Of a stretch of 64,000 nt of DNA, positions 1-9,202 are shown in pieces. The first letter of the stretch is position 1; the number at the start of each line of letters is the position of its first letter. Source of the stretch: Cinnamomum chago (taxonomy: Eukaryota > Streptophyta > Magnoliopsida > Laurales > Lauraceae); assembly GCA_038049695.1 (NCBI GenBank), contig CP142452.1:107083001-107147000 (forward strand), given 5' to 3'. Below the pieces are notes generated by a model. It was not told where the DNA came from, did not search any database, and worked only from the letters and a program-made list of their open reading frames with translations. The translations under genes and the position numbers were made by a program.

Positions 1-2
1 AC

Positions 3-3000
3 GGGGTCTCGGATCCTGCCGCGCATCTCAGGCACTTCTCTCAGAGGATGTCTGTTTGGGGGGACGAGGGTCATCTGAACTGTCGAGTCTTTTCCTCCAG
101 CTTGGGTGACCTCCCCCTGAAGTGGTTCTGTACGCTCCCGGAGGGGTCCGTTTCGAGCTGGCAGCAGCTCCAGCAATCTTTCATGAAAAAATTTCAGGCC
201 TACAGAATCCTGCCGAAGACAGATGCGGATATTATAGCCCTGAAGATGAAGCAGGGGGAGAATGTCACCCAGTTCGCAAAGCTATTCTGGACAGTTTATA
301 GCCAGATCGAGAATTCCAAGGACGAGGTGGCTATCTTCGCGTTTCAAAACGCCTTGCTGCCGGACAGCGACCTTCGGAAGGATTTGGCCAGGAATCCGGT
401 GTCCTCCATAGCAGCGCTCATGTCCATTGTCAACCGCTACATTGCCCAAGAGGATGATCAGGTCAGGGCTCGGGAAAACCATGGCACCACGCGGAAGGAC
501 CTAGGTGAAAGGCCCCCCAAGAGAGAGAGGGGACAGTCCCTAAGAGATGAGCCGGCCAGACACTGGGCGCCAGTTAGCTCATCAAGGGCTAAGACGTCCA
601 CCTCTGCGAAAGATAAAAAGTCGAGGTTGTCCGAGGACGCACATCGGACAACTTACACGATCTTCAAGGAACCTATCCACAAAATCATGTACAAGATCAA
701 ATCCAGACCATACTTCAAGTGGCCGGAACCCATGAGAGGCGACCCCTCCTACCGAGATCAGGCCAAGTTCTGCGCGTACCATAAGGATAGCGGCCACAAA
801 ACTGAGGAGTGCAGGACGCTACTGTCGCATCTGGAGAGGCTTGTCGAGGAAGGACACCTGCAGGAGTTCGTCAAGGCGGACACTAGGGCTGACACCCGAG
901 CCCCACGCCGAGACGGGAGAAACCACGACAGCGACGGATCAGAGAAGATTATTGACGTCATCCATTTGGCCCTCCCGCCGAAAGGTAGCAACCGAGCACG
1001 CGCCGAGGCCAGGCGCTCCTCCCATAGTGAGCACGTTATGGTAGCCGAACTCGCCTCGGCTCCAAAGAAGGCTCGGCGGGAGAGGCTCGAGGTCAGGTTC
1101 TCGGATGCGGACATGGAAGGGGTTCAGCTTCCCCATAATGATCCGCTGATCGTTTCCCTGAAATTTGACTGCTCTTCGCAAGGTGTGAAGAACTGCACAG
1201 TACGAAAAGTCCTCGTCGACCCCGGCAGTTCATCCGAGGTACTTTACTTCGACAGTTTTAGGAGAATGGGTCTGTCGGAGAAAGATCTGCAGGAGGCCCG
1301 AATTCCCCTCATCGGTTTTAGTTCTAAGCCGGTGTATCCCAAAGGGAAGCTGACGTTCAGGGTTGAAGTCGGCGGCGCGTCCGTCCTGACAACCTTCTTG
1401 GTGGTTGACGCGCCCTCCCCTTATAATGCTATAGTGGGCAGGTCTTGGCTCCACAGCTTGGAGGCAGTCCCTTCCACCCTCCACCAGAAGCTGAAGTTCC
1501 CTTTGGAAGGAAAGAACGGCAGGGTCGAGATTGTCACGGTCCGAGGAGATCAGCAGACAGCCAAGCAATGTTTGGCGGCCGTGACGTCCGATGAACGTGA
1601 GCCCAAAGAAGTCAACATGGCCGAGATAGAGAAGCTAGGCGAAGTCGGTCAAGATCCAGAAAAGAAGAGCGTGGAAGACTTGACCGAGATCAGGGTCGAC
1701 TTAAAGGATCCGGAGCAGTTCTTCCTGCTCGGTAGCCAGCTCGCGGAACCAGAGAAGTCCGAGCTGGTCCAGTTCTTGGTGCGGAACCAAGATGCCTTCG
1801 CCTGGACACCTCAAAAGATGCCCGGCATTGACGCCGAGGTGATATGCCATAAGCTGAATGTGAACCCCAACCACAAACCTGTGATCCAGAAAGCTCGTAG
1901 GTCTGGGGTGCCACAGGCTGAGGCCGTGGTTGAGGAAGTGGACAGACTGCTCGAAGCCGGTGCCATCAGGGAAGTCCAGTACCCAACCTGGTTGGCTAAT
2001 ACTGTAGTCGTCAAGAAGAAGACAGGCAAATGGAGGGTATGTGTCGACTTTACCGACCTCAACAAAGCCTGTCCCAAGGATAACTTCCCTCTACCAAAGA
2101 TTGATCAGATGATAGACGCTACCGCCGGACACGACAGAATGAGCTTCCTCGATGCATACCGCGACTATCACCAGATACCAATGCATGGGCCGGACGAGGA
2201 GAAAACGGCTTTCATTACACCCAGGGGCACTTACTGCTATAGGGTGATGCCGTTTGGACTGAAGAATGCAGGAGCCACCTACCAAAGACTCGTCACCAAG
2301 ATGTTCCACGACCAGCTCGGCAAAACCGTAGAGGTTTACATTGACGATATGGTGGTCAAGTCCAAGCAGGCGCGGGATCATCTGTCAGACTTGGCCGAGG
2401 TTTTCGCTACTCTGAAGAAGTTCAGGCTTAAACTTAACGCCTTGAAATGCGCCTTCGGTGTCGGCTCCGGCAAATTTTTGGGGAGCTTGGTTACACGTAG
2501 GGGCATCGAGGCGGACCCAGACCAGATCTCGGCTATCCTCAGGGTGCAAAGTCCCACCTCGGCAAAGGAAGTTCAGAAGCTCACTGGAATGGCAGCAGCG
2601 CTGAATCGGTTCATCAGCAGATCCTCAGATAAGTGCCGGCCTTTCTTTCAGCTTCTTATGAAGAATTTTAAATTTCAATGGACCTCAAAATGTGACCAGG
2701 CCTTGCAGGAGCTTAAGGCCTATCTTTCTTCACCCCCTTTGCTGTCAACTCCGGTCTACGGGGAATCTTTGTATTTGTACCTCGTAGTCTCGGCTCATGC
2801 GGTGAGCTCGGTCCTCCTCAGAGAAGAGGGCAAGGTCCAGAAACCAATATATTATACGTGCAAGACCCTAATTGATGCCGAGACCAGGTACTTGCCGTTA
2901 GAAAAGCTCGCACTGGCACTCGTTAGTGCCTCGCGGAAGCTCTCTCATTACTTTCAAACACAGACCATAGTGGTTGTTACGGAACATCCACTTAAGTCTG

Positions 3001-4955
3001 TTTTCAGGAAAGCTGACTTTTCAGGAAGGATTTCGCGGTGGGCTGTCGAGCTGGGGCAGTATGACATTCACTATCGGCCCCGAACAGCGATAAAGGCCCA
3101 GATTCTAGCAGATTTCCTTGCCGAGTTTGACTCGAGTTCGGCGCCAACCCAGCCCGGCCCCGAACTGGGGGGCAGGGAGCATGAGGCATCTACGGGCTCT
3201 GAACAATCACAATGCCGAACCCCCACCCCAGTCTGGAGAGTCTTCGTCGATGGGTCTTCCACCTCGAGAAGAGCCGGAGCAGGAGTTGTTCTCCAATCGC
3301 CAGAAGGACTGGTCATCGAGCAGGCCCTGACCTTGGACTTCAAAGCGTCAAACAATGAAACTGAATATGAAGCCCTTTTAGCCGGACTGAACAGCGCCAA
3401 AATCCTCGGAGCCCAGCAGCTGGTGATCTTCACCGATTCACAGTTGGTGGCGAACCAGCTGACTGGAGACTATCAAGCTCGTGACGACAGGATGGTTGCG
3501 TATTTGGCCCTGGCGATGAAGTTGCTCTCTCAGTTCCATACAGCCGAAGTTGAACAGGTAAGCAGAGAAGCGAATTCCCATGCAGATGCTCTTGCAAATT
3601 TGGCTAGCGCCGTCGAAGCAGGAAGAAAAAGAACCATCGAAGTGGAATCCTTGGCCGCACCCAGCATCGAGCTCCACCCACCTCGGGAGGTGTCGTGTAT
3701 TGACCTTGGCCCGAGTTGGATGGACCCTATTATCGCCTACCTCAAGGACGACAGGCTACCCGAAGACAGCAGTGAGACACATCGAATCAGAGTCAAAGCA
3801 GCCCGGTTCTGGTTGTCTCCCGAAGTGAAGCTCTATAGGAAGTCATATACAGGCCCGTACCTCCAGTGCGTTCACTCGAGCAAAGTGGAGGACCTTCTCT
3901 TTGAAATACATGAAGGGATCTGTGGAAGCCATATTGGAGGAAGGTCACTAGCTTATCGAGCCATCAGCCAAGGCTACTGGTGGCCGTATATGCAGAAGGA
4001 TGCGCAGGTGTATGCGAGGAAATGCGAGAAGTGTCAGAGGTTCTCCCACTCTCTCCATCAGCCAGCACAGGACCTCAGTCCGCTCTCCAGCCCGTGGCCA
4101 TTTGCCCAGTGGGGGCTTGACATAGTGGGACCGCTCCATCGGACTCCCGGAAACAAAAGATGGCTGATTGTGGCTACAGATTACTTCACCAAATGGATCG
4201 AAGCGGAGCCGTTGTCTTCCATCACAGAGCAGGATTCCAAGAACTTCGTGTGGAAAAACATTATCACGAGGTTCGGCATCCCTAGAGCTCTGATCTCGGA
4301 CAACGGGACCCAGTTCGATTCTCGCCTCTTCAGAACCTTCTGCCAAGAGCTCGGCATCCGCAATCATTACTCCACCCCGGCTTACCCACAGAGTAATGGT
4401 CAGGCGGAGATTTCCAATAAAGTAGTGCTCGACGGGTTGAAGAAACGGCTTGACAGAGCCAAAGGAAGATGGGTAGAAGAGCTCCCGAGTGTCTTATGGG
4501 CCTACCGAACGACCCCAAGGCGGTCCACTTCGGCGACACCTTTCTCCCTAGCTTACGGGATGGAGGCCGTCATTCCCTTGGAAATTGGCCTCCCTACTCT
4601 AAGGTCCGAACTCTTCGACCAGGGCCGAAATGAGACTCATCTGGCTGTGGAACTGGACCTGGCCGACGAGCGGAGAGAAGCAGCGGCAATTCGGCTTACA
4701 GCCTATCAGCGGCAACTGGCCAGAGGCTACAACCAGACAGTTCGGGAGAGGAAATTCTCGGTGGGAGAGCTAGTCCTTAAGAAGACGCTCCCGGGGGACA
4801 GGGACCCGAATCAGGGCAAGCTAGCGCAGAACTGGCACGGGCCATTCAAAGTGATTTCCATTGCCGGGCAGTCAGCCTATCGACTTGAAGATATGACGGG
4901 AAAACAGCTACCGAGACCATGGAACGCGTCTCACCTCAAGAAGTTCTATTTTTGA
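3..4955 (+). CDS. gag-pol polyprotein of Tat-lineage Ty3/gypsy element (5' partial)
   Basis: One frame is open from the window edge (codon at base 3) to the stop at 4955; the first ATG is at 48 but gag clearly continues upstream. Numbering from that ATG: gag domain about 1-120; a CxxH..GHxxxxC zinc knuckle starting at C242; protease with D-P-G-S-S at 391 (Pro in the second position); reverse transcriptase about 620-800 with Y-I-D-D at 764-767; classic RNase H about 900-1010, whose first catalytic Asp position reads V-V-S; archaeal-type RNase H about 1065-1190 starting F-V-D-G-S-S with later N-E-T-E-Y-E, T-D-S-Q and H-A-D-A motifs; integrase with an HHCC zinc region near 1287 and the triad D1358, D1418, E1454 (35 residues between the last two), then a GPF-type C-terminal module. 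No chromodomain is seen. The frame has no stop or shift, so this copy is young or recently active. Confidence 0.95.
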   Translation, partial: GVSDPAAHLRHFSQRMSVWGDEGHLNCRVFSSSLGDLPLKWFCTLPEGSVSSWQQLQQSFMKKFQAYRILPKTDADIIALKMKQGENVTQFAKLFWTVYSQIENSKDEVAIFAFQNALLPDSDLRKDLARNPVSSIAALMSIVNRYIAQEDDQVRARENHGTTRKDLGERPPKRERGQSLRDEPARHWAPVSSSRAKTSTSAKDKKSRLSEDAHRTTYTIFKEPIHKIMYKIKSRPYFKWPEPMRGDPSYRDQAKFCAYHKDSGHKTEECRTLLSHLERLVEEGHLQEFVKADTRADTRAPRRDGRNHDSDGSEKIIDVIHLALPPKGSNRARAEARRSSHSEHVMVAELASAPKKARRERLEVRFSDADMEGVQLPHNDPLIVSLKFDCSSQGVKNCTVRKVLVDPGSSSEVLYFDSFRRMGLSEKDLQEARIPLIGFSSKPVYPKGKLTFRVEVGGASVLTTFLVVDAPSPYNAIVGRSWLHSLEAVPSTLHQKLKFPLEGKNGRVEIVTVRGDQQTAKQCLAAVTSDEREPKEVNMAEIEKLGEVGQDPEKKSVEDLTEIRVDLKDPEQFFLLGSQLAEPEKSELVQFLVRNQDAFAWTPQKMPGIDAEVICHKLNVNPNHKPVIQKARRSGVPQAEAVVEEVDRLLEAGAIREVQYPTWLANTVVVKKKTGKWRVCVDFTDLNKACPKDNFPLPKIDQMIDATAGHDRMSFLDAYRDYHQIPMHGPDEEKTAFITPRGTYCYRVMPFGLKNAGATYQRLVTKMFHDQLGKTVEVYIDDMVVKSKQARDHLSDLAEVFATLKKFRLKLNALKCAFGVGSGKFLGSLVTRRGIEADPDQISAILRVQSPTSAKEVQKLTGMAAALNRFISRSSDKCRPFFQLLMKNFKFQWTSKCDQALQELKAYLSSPPLLSTPVYGESLYLYLVVSAHAVSSVLLREEGKVQKPIYYTCKTLIDAETRYLPLEKLALALVSASRKLSHYFQTQTIVVVTEHPLKSVFRKADFSGRISRWAVELGQYDIHYRPRTAIKAQILADFLAEFDSSSAPTQPGPELGGREHEASTGSEQSQCRTPTPVWRVFVDGSSTSRRAGAGVVLQSPEGLVIEQALTLDFKASNNETEYEALLAGLNSAKILGAQQLVIFTDSQLVANQLTGDYQARDDRMVAYLALAMKLLSQFHTAEVEQVSREANSHADALANLASAVEAGRKRTIEVESLAAPSIELHPPREVSCIDLGPSWMDPIIAYLKDDRLPEDSSETHRIRVKAARFWLSPEVKLYRKSYTGPYLQCVHSSKVEDLLFEIHEGICGSHIGGRSLAYRAISQGYWWPYMQKDAQVYARKCEKCQRFSHSLHQPAQDLSPLSSPWPFAQWGLDIVGPLHRTPGNKRWLIVATDYFTKWIEAEPLSSITEQDSKNFVWKNIITRFGIPRALISDNGTQFDSRLFRTFCQELGIRNHYSTPAYPQSNGQAEISNKVVLDGLKKRLDRAKGRWVEELPSVLWAYRTTPRRSTSATPFSLAYGMEAVIPLEIGLPTLRSELFDQGRNETHLAVELDLADERREAAAIRLTAYQRQLARGYNQTVRERKFSVGELVLKKTLPGDRDPNQGKLAQNWHGPFKVISIAGQSAYRLEDMTGKQLPRPWNASHLKKFYF

Positions 4956-5040
4956 AAATGGTGTACATGTACTTGGAAGAATTCAGTAAAAAGATTACAT
5001 TCGAAAGAACGAGTCAATTCTGTGCCAGTACTCGAGCAAT

Positions 5041-5405
5041 GATGAGATCGTCTCGGGTCGGCTACGGGCCGCCCGGACGTGAAGCCTTTATGGCCAAATG
5101 ATGAGATCGTCTCGGGTCGGCTACGGGCCGCCCGAACGTGAAGCCTTCATGGCCAAATGATGAGACCGTCTCGGGTCGGCTACGGGCCGCCTGGACGTGA
5201 AGCCTTTATGGCCAAATGATGAGATCGTTTCGGGTCGGCTACGGGCCGGCCGGACGTGAAGCCTTTATGGCCAAATGATGAGATCGTCTCGGGTCGGCTA
5301 CGGGCCGCCCGGACGTGAAGTCTTCATGGCCAAATTATGAAACCATCTCGGGTCGGCTACGGGCCGCCCGGACGCGAAGCCTCCGCGGCCAAGAAATGAG
5401 ATCAT
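5041..5405 (+). repeat. 59-bp tandem repeat, about six copies
   Basis: Units start near 5041, 5100, 5159, 5218, 5277 and 5336 with an exact 59-bp period, then a degenerate partial copy to about 5405. Each contains the GC-rich core tctcgggtcggctacgggcc followed by gacgtgaagcct and ggccaaatgatgag. Copies differ by only a few substitutions, mostly at CpG. It lies between the pol stop and the 3' end of the antisense gene. Arrays in this untranslated position are known in Tat/Ogre-type elements. It is not a CRISPR array: there are no unique spacers. Confidence 0.95.
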
Positions 5406-5855
5406 CTCGTTCTAGTGTAACCCGCTAGGACAACTACTGTGGTCGTCTCCGAGGCCAAATAAGCGATGTTTAGGGGCGGGTTCGCTTCGGCTAAATCGCC
5501 CCCGTATTGGCCCCAATCGCCGAAATGATTTGCCGACCCTCAGGACTTGCCGCTCTCGGGATCTAAAATAGCCACTCTACCCCCACCGGGCTCACGTTAG
5601 AAGGAAAGCGAGTTCGGAAAAACGGAAAATGCAAGCAGACTTAAGTTCAATAAGAAGAGCCCAATCAAAGGCAAGTTCAAAAATTTCATTCATGAGCACG
5701 AATGGATGCATCCAAAAATTATAGAAGACCATCATAAAGCAAAAAAGTTTACTTCATTGATTAGAATTGTTTGTACATCGGTGAAGAATTAAATTCTCTT
5801 TACAAAAAAAAATAATAATAATAAATAATAAATAAATATATATATATATACATGA
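5406..5855. other. Spacer between repeat array and antisense gene
   Basis: No coding sequence is seen. The first half is GC-rich like the rest of the element. The second half turns AT-rich, with an A/T microsatellite (taa and ta units) at about 5800-5850, immediately beyond the stop of the antisense gene, where its 3' untranslated region and poly(A) signals would lie. Confidence 0.6.
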
Positions 5856-7991
5856 CTACGCTGGAGGATCCGAGGCGGAAGTGGAAGTAGGAATCTCGGC
5901 TTCGGGCTGGACCGAGGGCTCAATGACTATATTTGGCCTTGGAATGGTGGGGCCAGGGAAGGGAGGAGGCTCTATGTAGGACTGGTGGCCTTCATTGATC
6001 TTGGCTCTCTTCAGTGCAGCACGCCACCCCTTCTCCCACGCTTTGTCCCTGACCCGCAGCACTCGAGTCTCGTAGTGTGTGGTGGCCTGCTTCACCGCAT
6101 CGGCGAAGGCGACATCGGCCTCAGCCTGGGCAGCTTGAGCCTTGGCTTCGGCTTCAGCCGCCCTCTTCGATTCAGCTACTAGGTCACCTTTTAGCTTCTC
6201 AATGGTTGCCTCGAGCTCGGGGCATCTGTTCTTCTCGGCCTCGGTCTCCGCCCTGGCGCCCCCCAACTCGGCAACAAGTTCGACCCCCTGGGCTTCGAGC
6301 TGATTAGCCCTCTGGGTGGCCGCGCCTAAAGCTTCCTCCAGCTCCAGCCTTCTCGCCTCCAGCATGGCGACCGCCGGGCTCTGCTTTGTAAATCTGTCAA
6401 TGAGCACCATCGACTTCTGCAAAGCCTGCGGTATAAAAGTAACAAGTCGAGTTAGCCGGGGTGGAATGCGGCTGTAAAATGACATGCGGATAAAAAATGA
6501 CAAAATGAACTCGGGGAAAGGCTCACCTGGATGTTCGTCTGCAGCACAGACGCGAGGAGCATCCGATCGTCGTACCCCTCGTATCGCGCCATGTCCTTCG
6601 GCAGAGCGCATGCTTTGGCTAGCGCCTCCACGACGAGGGAATTTGTCGTGTGGACGCAGTGCTCCACCTTCAACCGCTCGCCCGAGGTTGTGGTGAAGCT
6701 CGGCGCCCAAGGAGCCGGAGGCGGGGCTATTCCCGAGCCCATATCTTCCTCCCTCGGCCTCTTCCCCAGAACGCTCCCTCCTGGAGCATCCTCCGAAGTG
6801 GGGCGATCCTGGTCAAAACCCGAGCTGCCGTCCCCCTCGGCCCGGGCCATGGCGACGAGGGTCACCTCGGGTGTCCCGGCAACACTCGGGGGCGGCGAAG
6901 TAGGAGGCGCTGGGGACACTGGGACGAGCGACTCTGGTACAGGCGACTCGGGGGATTCATCCCCGAAGGCTAGCGCCTCGAGGTCGAGATAGGCGATGTT
7001 GCGAGCCATCTCAGTCCTCGGTGGCGAACGTCGCTGGCGTCTCTGGAGGGGAGTGCCTTCCGATTCGGGCTCGGAAGAGGAAGCTTGGTCCCTGGCAGTG
7101 ATCTCGGCCTCGCCTAATGTTTGCCCGATCTCGACCTCGGTTCGGGAGGGCCCGGCTTCGATCAGTGTATCTCTTCTCTCCGGGCTCCTCCTCGGGGGCT
7201 CAGGCGCGACTTCGGCAGCCAACGGTTCGGCCCCCGACCTTCTGATATAGCCTCTGTACCTGGGCTGGTACTTAAGCAACGCCCACGCTGCCCGGTTGTC
7301 AAAATCGGTGCACTTGGCGACTCGGCTGTGCCAAGATTTGTTCCTCACCCAGCGTGCGAGCCTGGCCTTCCTCTGCCGAGCACCTGCAGGACCAAGAGAA
7401 CATCAGCTCGGGAGTATGAGGGTAAAACAGTTGAATTATTAGGACAGAGTATGGAGAATCCTGTACTTGGAGCTACCCCAGGATTTGGAGGGATGCTGTA
7501 AACTCTCGCTTCCTCTTCGGGGCCGAATTCCCAATTCCCCGAGACGCAAATGATCTCATCCCCAACATATTTGTTGGAATCCTCCAGTGCGTTGACGAAG
7601 GCCCTCCGCTTCGACTTTCCGCGGAGGTAGTGTCCTCCTTTGTCTTGCAGAGGTCATACACATCCTCTATATCGTGGATGTCTAAACCTATGCAGAGGTG
7701 CCGATTCAACGCCACGGTGCCCATAATGACCTTGAAGGTATTCGGCATCAGTTGGCAGGGCGTGAGGTTCCAATGACAGAGGCAGGCCTGAAGCAGTGGG
7801 TGCAACGGAAACCTGACCCCCCCTCCACCACCGCGATGAGAGGGAAGGGCATCCAGCCCTCGACACTACGTCGGCGGGCATGGTCTGCTGGGTCTCCCTT
7901 CCGAACGAGGACATTGCCTGGGATCTCGAAGGCAGTCCTAAAAGCCTCTATGGACGCGGGGGAGTCAACCCAGTGACTGAAAATCCCCATG
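5856..7991 (-). pseudogene. Antisense extra gene of Tat element (putative gypsy-type transposon domain, coiled coil), frameshifted
   Basis: The gene runs opposite to gag-pol. It begins near the ATG at 7991-7989. The first coding exon, to about 7484, resembles the plant 'putative gypsy type transposon' domain (PF04195-like), with an R-F-P-L-H-P-L-L motif. It needs two frame changes, one at a run of seven C (7817-7823) and one near 7641-7660, so this copy is probably dead. The middle exon runs to 6527 and is Ser/Pro/Glu-rich. The intron 6526-6426 has clean sites (cag/gtgagc and accgcag/g) and joins in phase 0 to the last exon 6425-5856, an Ala/Glu/Lys-rich coiled coil. An intron near 7483-7379 is inferred. 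The product's function is unknown. The contrast with the intact gag-pol frame is notable. Confidence 0.75.
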
Positions 7992-8217
7992 GTCACCAAG
8001 AAAGGGAAAGGCAGAGGATGAATGGAAATGAGAGGAGGAAAACACGAAGCTTACTGGTTCAAAGACCTAGGGCCAGAACGGACAAGGACTCCCTGCTGGA
8101 AAACGAGGGCTTCACTCCCAACCCTTGGCTCTGGTTCTTGGATCTCAGTTCTTAGAGAAGCTCGTTCGAAGGCTGGCTGAAGTAAAAGACAGAAGAAGGG
8201 AACGCAATGTATATAAA
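7992..8217 (-). promoter_or_regulatory. Candidate promoter and leader of the antisense gene
   Basis: On the minus strand a TATA box (tttatata, 8217-8209) lies about 220 bases upstream of the antisense ATG. A leader follows, with a plausible splice donor (cca/gtaagc) near 8055, so an intron in the 5' untranslated region is possible. This would give the antisense gene its own transcription start inside the element. Inferred from sequence only. Confidence 0.45.
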
Positions 8218-8529
8218 GGAAACAGGGGTGAGGATGAGCGCCATCCCGGTTTTTGAAAAAGGGGGTGTACGAAACGTCGCCTCGATCACTCCCACACCGC
8301 CTCAGAATGACCCGCCAGCCCGTCCGATGATGACACGTGGCGCGATCGGTTCGTCTCCCAACATCAATCATAACCACTACATATCAGGCTCCCGATCACC
8401 TCGAACAGGCGAAGCAATGGCGGCGAATTGAATGGGTCTGGACGCCAAACAATTAAAGTGCGATGAGGGTCCTACTCAGCTCTCCGACCTCGGAGAGGGG
8501 ATCCCGAGGTCAAAGAGCTAGGGGGCTAT
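8218..8529 (+). other. 3' internal region with polypurine tract
   Basis: No coding sequence. The last bases before the LTR include the purine-rich stretch gaggtcaaagagctaggggg (about 8505-8525), the expected plus-strand priming site directly in front of the LTR start. Confidence 0.6.
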
Positions 8530-9202
8530 TGTGTGGGGGCCAACCTTGGGCATAAACCCTATTTCGGCTTCGGCAAAGCGTGTCACTCTTGATCTCGGCC
8601 TCGGACGTAAATTACTTACCACCCCGACTTCGGCACGACTTGCCGATGTCGGAGAGGGGTAGCCAGTTCGTCCGCGCCCTCCCATGCGGCCTCGGCAGCA
8701 CGAAGCTACGCAAACGTCTCCGTTAGCCATCTCCCCATCAGGACAGGTCCGAGGAAGGGATTCGAGGGGACCCTAGCCGCCAACATATCAGGGCGAGATC
8801 AGGCCCAATGTGACTGGCATTAAATGCAGTATGGGCTGATCGGACCCTCATTAAATGCAATGAGGGCTGTGATGGACCTTCATTAATGACACTATGGGCT
8901 GATGGGACCTTAGTCATGTCATAAGGCCCACTGATACAGGCGCCAAAAGGATTTTCCCATATAAAGGAAGGGACGATCCAAAGAGAGGTATGCATCCTCC
9001 CATGCAACCATACTCACCTTTCTTCTCCGATCAGTCACCTGGACTAACTTAAGCATCGGAGAGCCCTGTGCTGCCCAAGCCAGGGTCCTCTGACCACTCT
9101 TCTCTACCCTTTCAGATTCTGAAGATCGCAGCAGCTCCTCCGGTACCTTGTGTAAGTCCTTGGAGGCATCATAATCTTGTGAGTATATTTTCTGCACTTA
9201 CA
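8530..9202 (+). repeat. 3' LTR of the Tat element
   Basis: 673 bp. It begins TGTGTGGGGGCC just after the polypurine tract and ends CTTACA where RLK-A homology begins, giving the usual TG...CA ends. U3 holds three imperfect copies of a roughly 35-bp motif built around cattaaatgcaatgaggg and atgggctgatgggacc (about 8815-8920). A TATA box (tataaa) is at 8961. The 5' LTR is outside the window, so the pair cannot be compared. Confidence 0.85.

Larger units (their letters stand above)
1..9202 (+). mobile_element. Ty3/gypsy LTR retrotransposon, Tat lineage (5' part outside window)
   Basis: The order is gag, protease, reverse transcriptase, classic RNase H, a second archaeal-type RNase H, integrase, a spacer with 59-bp tandem repeats, an antisense extra gene, a polypurine tract and the 3' LTR. 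The second RNase H and the antisense gene between pol and the LTR are hallmarks of the Tat clade. The 5' LTR, primer binding site and start of gag lie before base 1. The element sits in the last kinase exon of RLK-A: host homology resumes right after the LTR at 9203. Five host bases there (atggt) are the expected target duplication, which can only be confirmed outside the window. Confidence 0.93.

Noticed and set aside
758-1181. Long antisense frames within gag-pol
   Set aside because: Shadows of the GC-rich polyprotein; no domain, promoter or splice structure, unlike the antisense gene at 5856-7991.
5041-5405. CRISPR-like regular repeats
   Set aside because: Directly adjacent 59-bp units with no unique spacers, in plant retrotransposon DNA.
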